DNA of 11,922 nucleotides from JANMZO01 sp031383405 (lineage in GTDB: Bacteria; Actinomycetota; Acidimicrobiia; Acidimicrobiales; JANYDT01), in NCBI GenBank assembly GCA_031383405.1, contig JANMZO010000153.1:1-11922 (forward strand), in the 5' to 3' direction. This document shows, piece after piece, positions 6,949-11,922 of this stretch (position 1 is its first letter; each line of letters begins with the position of its first letter). The notes under the pieces were generated by a model. The model was given only the letters and a program-made list of their open reading frames with translations, did not search any database and was not told the DNA's origin. The position numbers and the translations under genes are program-made.

Positions 6949-8148
6949 TCATGAGGATCGGGCCTTTCTGCGCATGCCCGCCGCCATGGCCGCGCCGAGC
7001 AGCCAGCAGGCTGCGGCAAGTACGAACACGGCGTTGAAATCGCCGTTGCGGTCGGCCATCCAGCCGCCGAGCCGCGGGCCGACCATCTGGGTGGCGCTGA
7101 AGCAGAGGGTGACGACACCGAATGCGGCGGAGAAGTCCTGGGGGCGGGTGTTGTCGCCGATGTGTGCCGCGATGCTGACAACCGCTCCCGACATGGAGAA
7201 CCCGAACAGCACTCCACCGAGTGATACCCATGGTTCGTGTCCGATCAATACTGCGATGCAGGGGAGTGAAGCCGCTGCGAAGCACGCGATCATGGTGGGC
7301 CGCCTACCAATGCGGTCCGACAGCTTGCCAATCGTAAGCGAGCCTAGAGATGACCCGACGCCGAAAAACGCGAACACCTGAGACGCGTGGCGCGCCGAGA
7401 ACCCGGCGTCCTGCACAAGCGCGGCAACCACGAAGACTGCGAAGAGGACATAGCCAAGTCCGAAGAAGATGTACGCGGTGGTCGCCGCCCACCAACTCGG
7501 AACTTGTCTCAAGACGGAAAGCTTGGGTGGTGTGCCGGGCAGTATCGGCACCGGGTTGATCATGCGCAGCGCAAAGAACGTCACCACCAGCCCGATCAGG
7601 GCCTGGACACCCCATACCTGTCGCCAGGCCTCCTGGTCATCAACGACGGCCCGCACGATGTTTGTGAGAAACACCGCCATTACGATTCCGAGGCCAATTC
7701 CTGCGCTGCACAGTCCCATCGCGAAGCCGCGCTTCTCGGGCGGAAACTGCGACGCCGCGATCCCGGGTGCCGGGACCCAACTCGCCGCCCCGCCGAGACC
7801 GCAGGACGTCATGCCGAGGAGGAGAAGCGGCGTAGTGGGGGCAAGCGTCAAGATCGTGATCCCCACGGTGGCGAGGGCGATGCCGGCCTGCATGATGCGG
7901 TGGGCCTGCACGCGTACCGACGCAATGCTCGTCAATGCGGTCCCGACCGCGTAGGCGCCGAGGTTCATCGTGCCGAGCCAACCCGCGAGCCCGTAGGAGA
8001 CATTGAGGTCCTTCTTCACAGCCGGCAGGAGCAGGCCGAAGGAGAACCTTCCGAAGCTCTGTCCGACCACGCATCCGAGGATCACCGCACTCACCGCCAG
8101 CCAGGTGGGCGACGGCGATCGGGGATCGCTGTTCGTCGCAAGGCTCAC
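6949..8148 (-). CDS. MFS transporter (YbfB/YjiJ-like)
   Basis: This is an inner-membrane major facilitator, probably a proton-coupled exporter or uptake carrier; the substrate is unknown. The 399 residues give the usual twelve-helix size. The first helix region has QSFGRFSFGLLLPAVKKDL (about 30-48), which resembles the YbfB/YjiJ (MFS_4) group. The loop between helices 8 and 9 carries the MFS signature GKLSDRIGRRP (274-284). The equivalent N-terminal loop signature after helix 2 is degenerate (RVQAHR). The C-terminal tail is basic. The start is a GTG at 8148 without a Shine-Dalgarno site; AATCAT ends 7 bases upstream and could be a -10 box for a leaderless message. It is divergent from the thioesterase gene across a 154-bp gap. 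MFS membership is firm; the subgroup is a resemblance call. Confidence 0.88.
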   Translation of the reverse strand: MSLATNSDPRSPSPTWLAVSAVILGCVVGQSFGRFSFGLLLPAVKKDLNVSYGLAGWLGTMNLGAYAVGTALTSIASVRVQAHRIMQAGIALATVGITILTLAPTTPLLLLGMTSCGLGGAASWVPAPGIAASQFPPEKRGFAMGLCSAGIGLGIVMAVFLTNIVRAVVDDQEAWRQVWGVQALIGLVVTFFALRMINPVPILPGTPPKLSVLRQVPSWWAATTAYIFFGLGYVLFAVFVVAALVQDAGFSARHASQVFAFFGVGSSLGSLTIGKLSDRIGRRPTMIACFAAASLPCIAVLIGHEPWVSLGGVLFGFSMSGAVVSIAAHIGDNTRPQDFSAAFGVVTLCFSATQMVGPRLGGWMADRNGDFNAVFVLAAACWLLGAAMAAGMRRKARSS

Positions 8149-8155
8149 ACGGTCG

Positions 8156-8161
8156 ATGATT
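8156..8161 (-). promoter_or_regulatory. Candidate -10 element of the MFS gene
   Basis: AATCAT on the minus strand ends 7 bases before the GTG at 8148, the same spacing as TAACAT before xylA. It is a weak match, and no -35 box is evident. Confidence 0.22.
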
Positions 8162-8290
8162 GCCGCGCGAGTGGCCCATCGTCCATTCGGAAACGGACAG
8201 CAGGGCCGGTTCTGTGATGGTCGGGTGCCGTTTGCAGTCCAGACCCGGTGCGGGCCCGGTGGCGGGCTGGTACGGCCTTTCGGTCTGGGC

Positions 8291-8296
8291 TAAGAC
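8291..8296 (+). promoter_or_regulatory. Candidate -10 element of the thioesterase gene
   Basis: TAAGAC ends 6 bases before the GTG at 8303. The overlapping AGGAG (8297-8301) is only one base from the start, too close to work as a ribosome site, so a leaderless start is plausible. Weak. Confidence 0.25.
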
Positions 8297-8302
8297 AGGA
8301 GT

Positions 8303-9160
8303 GTGGAATCGCGATCGTTGTTCGTTTCGGAAGCTCTTTCGGAGACTCTTTCGGAGACTCTCCCGGGCGGCCTCGCTTCGGAGTCGGTCGCCGCCGGTTT
8401 GGAGGTTCAGGCCACCGACCTGGCCCGGGGTCCGTGGGATCCGGGGGCATTGCACGGCGGGCCGGTGAGCGCCATGTTGGCGCTCGGCATCGAGTCACTT
8501 GATCCCGCCGAGGGTTTTGTGGTGTCGCGACTGACCGTTGACCTCGAGCGGCCCGTCCCGCCGCATCGTCCGCTGATTCTGCGGGCCGAGGTCACCCGCC
8601 CGGGACGAAAGGTCCAGTTGGGCGAATCCACGCTGAGCCTCGACGGAAGAGTGCTCGCCCGGGCCCGGGCGTTGTGGATTCGGCGGGGCCAACTGGAGTT
8701 GCCGGACACCGAGGTGGCGCTTCCCGAACCAGCGCCGCAGTCCGAAGGAATGTTCCAAACGGCGTCGATGTCAGCCACGTACGAGGCGTTTCACAACGCG
8801 GCGAACGAGCATCGCTTCGTTGACGGAAACTGGATCGACCGGGGCCCGGTCTTCGTGTGGATCCGTCTTCTCGTGCCACTCCTGGCGGACCGACCCCTAT
8901 CGCCGCTCCAGCGGGTGGCAGCGGCTGCGGACTTCGGCAACGGGGTGTCGGGCATATTGCCGTGGGAGAACTACACGTTCATAAATCCTGATCTCACGAT
9001 TCATCTGCACCGACCCCTCGTCGGTGAGTGGGTGGGGCTGCGCGCGAAAACCCATGCGTCGCCGATCGGCGTCGGGTTCGCGGAGAGCGAAGTGTTCGAC
9101 CGCTTGAGTCGGATCGGTCGTAGCGTCCAGAGCCTCCTGATCGAGCCCCGCAACGGGTGA
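8303..9160 (+). CDS. Thioesterase family protein (TesB-like double hotdog fold)
   Basis: This is a cytosolic acyl-CoA thioesterase-like protein of the TesB/4HBT_3 type, which hydrolyses acyl-CoA to free acid and CoA; the chain-length preference is unknown. The first hotdog half carries HGGPVSAML (51-59), and the second carries AAADFGNGVSG (207-217) with D210 and SVQSLL with Q276, which likely match the catalytic Asp and Gln of E. coli TesB. The 285-residue length is usual. The GTG at 8303 is the first start; AGGAG is too close to it, so a TTG at 8318 or a leaderless start are alternatives. The N-terminus contains a three-fold tetrapeptide repeat, SE(A/T)L, encoded by 12-bp tandem repeats. It is divergent from the MFS gene and followed by a long non-coding gap. 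Confidence 0.87.
   Translation: MESRSLFVSEALSETLSETLPGGLASESVAAGLEVQATDLARGPWDPGALHGGPVSAMLALGIESLDPAEGFVVSRLTVDLERPVPPHRPLILRAEVTRPGRKVQLGESTLSLDGRVLARARALWIRRGQLELPDTEVALPEPAPQSEGMFQTASMSATYEAFHNAANEHRFVDGNWIDRGPVFVWIRLLVPLLADRPLSPLQRVAAAADFGNGVSGILPWENYTFINPDLTIHLHRPLVGEWVGLRAKTHASPIGVGFAESEVFDRLSRIGRSVQSLLIEPRNG
8325..8360 (+). repeat. Three 12-bp tandem repeats inside the thioesterase gene
   Basis: Units are TTTCGGAAGCTC (8325-8336), TTTCGGAGACTC (8337-8348) and an identical third copy (8349-8360). They are in frame and encode SEAL-SETL-SETL near residues 9-20. Copy number could change by slippage without breaking the frame. Confidence 0.85.
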
Positions 9161-9178
9161 CACGCAATCGACAACTCT

Positions 9179-9212
9179 CAAGAACGGCAGGTTGAGCAAG
9201 AACGGCAGGTTG
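9179..9212. repeat. Direct repeat, 18-bp period
   Basis: CAAGAACGGCAGGTTG occurs exactly at 9179-9194 and 9197-9212, 18 bp apart, just after the thioesterase stop. Confidence 0.85.
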
Positions 9213-9246
9213 CTCTGACGAACGCACCGCGATGACCGACCGGTCT

Positions 9247-9293
9247 GAGGGCAACGTCGGGAGCAGCGATTTCTGCTCGACCGACCGGGCCTC
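9247..9293. other. Compound hairpin 1 of the structured gap
   Basis: GAGCAG (9261-9266) pairs with CTGCTC (9273-9278) over a 6-base loop. GTCGG (9256-9260) pairs with CCGAC (9281-9285) across a GA bulge, and GAGG (9247-9250) can pair with CCTC (9290-9293) across an internal loop. Confidence 0.5.
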
Positions 9294-9340
9294 CCCAACC
9301 CGGTCCGGCGCCATGCGGTGCGCCGGACCGGCTTCTGGGG
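9293..9340. other. Compound hairpin 2 of the structured gap (12-bp perfect stem)
   Basis: CCGGTCCGGCGC (9300-9311) is perfectly complementary to GCGCCGGACCGG (9320-9331) around an 8-base loop. Beyond an internal loop, CCCCA (9293-9297) can pair with TGGGG (9336-9340). No T-tract follows, so it is not a standard intrinsic terminator, though it may still end the thioesterase transcript. Confidence 0.55.
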
Positions 9341-9411
9341 ATACACACAGCATGAACCATCAACGTCACGCCAGACGCGCGTCGCTGTCGCGATCGTGTC
9401 GCGAAGAGCGG

Positions 9412-9483
9412 GGCGTCGTTCCGTCGGTCCCGTAAGCCACTCGGTCGATCGGAATGCGGGACCGACGGCCGTCGCCCGACGCC
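9412..9483. other. Compound hairpin 3 of the structured gap (12-bp plus 7-bp stems)
   Basis: CCGTCGGTCCCG (9421-9432) is perfectly complementary to CGGGACCGACGG (9457-9468) around a 24-base loop. Outside it, GGCGTCG (9412-9418) pairs with CGACGCC (9477-9483) across an asymmetric internal loop. It ends 39 bp before the response regulator start. Confidence 0.55.
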
Positions 9484-9522
9484 GAAAACACGCGGCACCT
9501 CGGACGGTGGCAGGATGGCGGT

Positions 9523-10206
9523 GTGACTACTCGGGTGCTCTTCATCGAAGACGACGACGCCATTCGTATTGCCCTGCGTATGAACCTTGAAGACGACGGC
9601 TACGACGTCGTCGAAGCCGAAGACGGCGAGGTAGGTCTCGAGTGTTTCGACGCCGGTGCGTACGACGTGGTGCTAATAGACCTGCTGCTGCCTGGAATCC
9701 ACGGACTCGAGGTATGTCGGCGCATCAGGCAAAAGAGCGTCGTGCCCATCATCGTGGTCACCGCGCAATCAGACACGCACGACGTGGTTGCCGGTCTCGA
9801 AGCCGGGGCTGACGATTACATCACCAAACCGATTGCCCCCAAAGAGCTCTCGGCTCGTATACGTGCCATTCTGCGCCGGATCGACGCGAACCGCGAAAGT
9901 CCGCTGGCATCGGTGCACATGGGTGATCTCGAGATCAACGCCCGCGCCGGTGAAGTACGCAAAGGCGGCGTGCTCCTCAGCCTCACGAAGACGGAGTTCC
10001 AGATTCTGGTCGAATTGTCCGACCGGGTCGGGCAGGTCGTCACGAAGGAGACTTTGCTCGAACGGGTGTGGGGCTACGACTACCTGGGCGACAGTCGTCT
10101 CGTGGACACGCAGATCTATCGGTTGCGGTCGAAGATCGAGGACAATCCTTCGAGCCCGGTGCACCTCGTGACCGTTCGTGGCCTCGGCTACAAGTTCCTT
10201 GCCTAG
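9523..10206 (+). CDS. OmpR-family response regulator, MtrA-like
   Basis: This is a cytosolic DNA-binding response regulator that is phosphorylated by the sensor kinase encoded next to it. The receiver domain (about 1-120) has the acidic pocket E9/D10/D11, phospho-acceptor D53 in LIDLLLPG, T80 and K102 (TKP). The stretch SDTHDVVAGLEAGADDYITK closely resembles mycobacterial MtrA. The C-terminal winged helix (about 130-227) ends in the typical VRGLGYKF. Length is 227 residues, normal for the family. I chose the GTG at 9523: AGGA lies at 9512-9515 with a 7-base spacer, and the protein then begins TTRVLFIEDDD as expected. An ATG further upstream (9454) would add 23 unlikely residues. It leads a likely operand of three genes, with the kinase 71 bp downstream and a lipoprotein behind that, as in mtrA-mtrB-lpqB. 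Orthology to mtrA is inferred. Confidence 0.93.
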   Translation: MTTRVLFIEDDDAIRIALRMNLEDDGYDVVEAEDGEVGLECFDAGAYDVVLIDLLLPGIHGLEVCRRIRQKSVVPIIVVTAQSDTHDVVAGLEAGADDYITKPIAPKELSARIRAILRRIDANRESPLASVHMGDLEINARAGEVRKGGVLLSLTKTEFQILVELSDRVGQVVTKETLLERVWGYDYLGDSRLVDTQIYRLRSKIEDNPSSPVHLVTVRGLGYKFLA

Positions 10207-10277
10207 CGATCTGTCGCAACCGCCATGCTCATGCTGCCGACACTTCACATCCGGGCGCACTGAGCGGCTAGCGCGCT

Positions 10278-11651
10278 ATGGCTGACAGGACGCCGCGATT
10301 TCGACTCCAGCGTCGGGCTATGGCGGCCTTTGCGTTGCTTGCGCTCGCGTCGTCTGTGGCCGTCGCCGGGATCTCCTATTCGCGGGCTCGCTCGGTGCTG
10401 ATCGACCAGCGGGAGAACTCGGCTCTGCGTCAGGCGTTTCTGAACGCAAAGACCGTGCGTGACGGATTGCGCGAGGAAACGATTCCCTTCGGACGGTTGC
10501 TGGCATCGTTGGCGACAGGAAAGTCATCGTTTCCCCTGGTCCGCTCGGGGGACCGTTGGTACGCGTCTTCGAATTCAGTGACCATCGGCCAGGTCGACAT
10601 TCCGCAGGCGTTGCAGGGCCGCACCGAAACCGGTGTGGTGTCGCGCCAACGATCGTTGATCAAGGGGCGACCGTATTTTGTCGTCGGTATTCCAATCCCC
10701 GAGCAGAAGATCGTGTACTTCGAGGCCTTCCCCTTCGCCGAGTTGGACCGCACGCTGGGCACTCTCGCTGCAGCGCTCGGTACGTCGGCCGCGATCGCAT
10801 CCGTGATTGCAGCGGCCGTCGGGGTGTTCATGACCCGTCGGGTGGTGCGTCCACTGAGAGATCTGGCCGCTGCCGCGAACCGTATCGCCCACGGTGATCT
10901 GGCCGCCCGTCTCGACGGCTCAGGTGACAAGTCGCTCGCCCCACTTGTCACCTCGTTCAACGACATGGCGACTGCGTTGCAGGACCGGGTCGACCGTGAC
11001 ACCCGGTTTGCTTCGAACGTGAGTCACGAGCTTCGGTCGCCACTCACCGCAATCAGGGCATCGCTCGGGTTGGTGACGAGCCGGGTCGATACCATGCCCG
11101 AACGCGCCCGCTCGGGCGTCGAGTTGCTGGAAAACCAGGTCGATCGATTCGAGCGGATGGTGCTCGACCTTCTCGACATCTCGAAGCTCGACGGTTCGAA
11201 AGTAAGTCTGCATACGGAGGCGATCGATCTGTCGGAAATGGTGCAGGTCGTCGCGTCATCGATCACCCGGGCCGCTATACCGGTATCGGTGGTCCATGGC
11301 CCGGCGGTGATCTACAGCGACAAACGGTTCCTTGAGCGCGTGATCGCGAATATCATCGACAATGCGCAACGTCATGGACGCGGCCTCAAGAACGTGATTA
11401 TCGAACGACACGCAGCAACGGTGACGGTCTCGTTCGATGACGCAGGGCCAGGGGTTCCGGAAATGGATCGGCGTCGGATCTTCGAACGCTTCGCTCGCGG
11501 TGCCGCGGCCCGCCATGGGACGGGGTCGGGTCTCGGGCTCGCGCTGGTCGCTGAGTATTCGGCGCTGCTAGGAGGGAGGGTTGTGGTCTGCGACGCTCCT
11601 GAGGGCGGGGCGCGCTTCACCCTCACGCTCCCTGAAGGGATGACGCCGTGA
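10278..11651 (+). CDS. HAMP-domain sensor histidine kinase, MtrB-like
   Basis: This is a membrane sensor kinase, presumably the partner of the regulator just upstream. Order of parts in its 457 residues: transmembrane helix 1 (about 13-33), an extracytoplasmic domain of about 125 residues (34-160) that I do not recognise, helix 2 (about 161-183), HAMP linker (about 184-237), dimerisation domain with phospho-acceptor H250 in SHELRSPLTAIR, and an ATPase domain with N-box N362 (ANIIDNAQRHG), G1 box DDAGPGVP (387-394), F box IFERFARG and G2 box GTGSGLGLAL (414-423). All catalytic boxes are intact. The ATG at 10278 is the first start after an in-frame stop at 10269; its ribosome site is poor. The TGA overlaps the next gene's ATG by one base, so the two are probably translationally coupled. 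It is shorter than mycobacterial MtrB. Confidence 0.93.
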   Translation: MADRTPRFRLQRRAMAAFALLALASSVAVAGISYSRARSVLIDQRENSALRQAFLNAKTVRDGLREETIPFGRLLASLATGKSSFPLVRSGDRWYASSNSVTIGQVDIPQALQGRTETGVVSRQRSLIKGRPYFVVGIPIPEQKIVYFEAFPFAELDRTLGTLAAALGTSAAIASVIAAAVGVFMTRRVVRPLRDLAAAANRIAHGDLAARLDGSGDKSLAPLVTSFNDMATALQDRVDRDTRFASNVSHELRSPLTAIRASLGLVTSRVDTMPERARSGVELLENQVDRFERMVLDLLDISKLDGSKVSLHTEAIDLSEMVQVVASSITRAAIPVSVVHGPAVIYSDKRFLERVIANIIDNAQRHGRGLKNVIIERHAATVTVSFDDAGPGVPEMDRRRIFERFARGAAARHGTGSGLGLALVAEYSALLGGRVVVCDAPEGGARFTLTLPEGMTP

Positions 11652-11922
11652 TGTCGAGAGCGCGGTCGAGTTTCGGGGCGCGACCGCCGAGCGCCGGCCG
11701 ATGGTTGCGCACCGGTGCCGTGGTTGCGACGACAATTGTTGCGATGACCGCCTTCAACGGCTGCGGGGTGCCTGAAGACGCAAGTGACCGACCGGTCAAC
11801 AAGGCCGATGTGCAGTTCGGCCTTCTTGATCCCATCGTGACCACCACGAGCACTACCACGACGACCACACGACTCCCACCGCCATCGATACCGCGTTCCA
11901 CCACGACGCTGCCGGCATTCTG
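11651..11922 (+). CDS. Lipoprotein, LpqB/GerMN-like, 3' end outside the window
   Basis: Only the first 90 residues are visible. They show a basic start (SRARSSFGARPP), a hydrophobic stretch (about 21-35) and a lipobox-like FNGC with C38 as the expected lipidated cysteine. The mature start GVPEDASDRPVNKADVQFGL is followed by a Thr-rich stretch with a run of six Thr and then a Pro-rich linker. Its place right after an MtrA/MtrB-like pair, with a one-base overlap of the kinase stop, matches lpqB. By that context the missing part may hold a GerMN domain, but no domain can be seen here. The lipobox is unusual in having Phe at -3 and Asn at -2. It is likely exported and anchored on the outer face of the membrane, where it could modulate the kinase. 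Confidence 0.72.
   Translation, partial: MSRARSSFGARPPSAGRWLRTGAVVATTIVAMTAFNGCGVPEDASDRPVNKADVQFGLLDPIVTTTSTTTTTTRLPPPSIPRSTTTLPAF

Larger units (their letters stand above)
9161..9522. other. 362-bp non-coding gap rich in inverted repeats
   Basis: No convincing gene lies here. From left to right it holds an 18-bp-period direct repeat (9179-9212), two compound hairpins (9247-9340), a small TCGCGA/TCGCGA hairpin (9388-9404) and a long compound hairpin (9412-9483). The region then runs into the response regulator start. Open frames on both strands are Arg/Pro/Ser-rich shadows with no family resemblance. The amount of base pairing suggests a structured RNA, a regulatory leader, or a cluster of repeat elements. 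Confidence 0.5.

Noticed and set aside
7387..8217. A 276-codon open frame on the plus strand opposite the MFS gene
   Set aside because: The product is strongly charged and Arg/His-rich with no recognisable domain, and the MFS frame on the other strand is clear.
9300..9331. Standard intrinsic terminator for the thioesterase gene
   Set aside because: The 12-bp stem is strong, but the following bases are CTTCTGGGG, not a T-tract, so it does not meet the usual definition.
9433..9460. Resemblance to part of a cobalamin riboswitch (AAGCCACT followed by CGGAATGCGGG)
   Set aside because: The other conserved parts, including the B12 box, are missing, and the downstream genes have no cobalamin link. 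I take it as chance.
9178..9498. A 106-codon minus-strand frame covering the structured gap
   Set aside because: The product is Arg/Ser/Pro-rich with no recognisable family and no ribosome site, so the inverted repeats are a better explanation of the region.

Overview
The window is high-GC DNA with tightly packed genes, and it looks like an actinobacterial chromosome, most likely from the Acidimicrobiia or a related lineage. Three points support this. There is a fused F420-cofactor gene (fbiC). There is an MtrA/MtrB-like two-component pair followed by a lipoprotein gene, as in the actinobacterial mtrA-mtrB-lpqB order. That lipoprotein has a Thr-run linker. The lineage is inferred from gene content and style; no search was run.

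Layout from left to right: fbiC (+, 73-2481) is convergent with a YeiH-type ten-helix-class membrane protein (-, 2570-3640). Next come a class II xylose isomerase, xylA (-, 3815-5146), and a divergent M20-family metallopeptidase (+, 5244-6674). A 169-bp MITE-like element (6671-6839) with 22-bp terminal inverted repeats sits exactly on the peptidase stop codon. An MFS transporter (-, 6949-8148) is divergent from a TesB-like acyl-CoA thioesterase (+, 8303-9160). A 362-bp non-coding gap (9161-9522) is unusually rich in inverted repeats. The window ends with an OmpR/MtrA-like response regulator (9523-10206), its sensor kinase (10278-11651) and a lipoprotein that runs off the edge (11651-11922).

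The metabolic genes (F420 biosynthesis, xylose isomerisation, peptide hydrolysis, efflux, thioester hydrolysis) do not form one pathway and mostly look like independent transcription units. The last three genes form one signalling operon: the kinase stop and lipoprotein start share a base.

I see no defence system, CRISPR array, tRNA, rRNA or complete transposase gene. The parts least explained by known genes are the structured 9247-9483 region and the MITE-like element.
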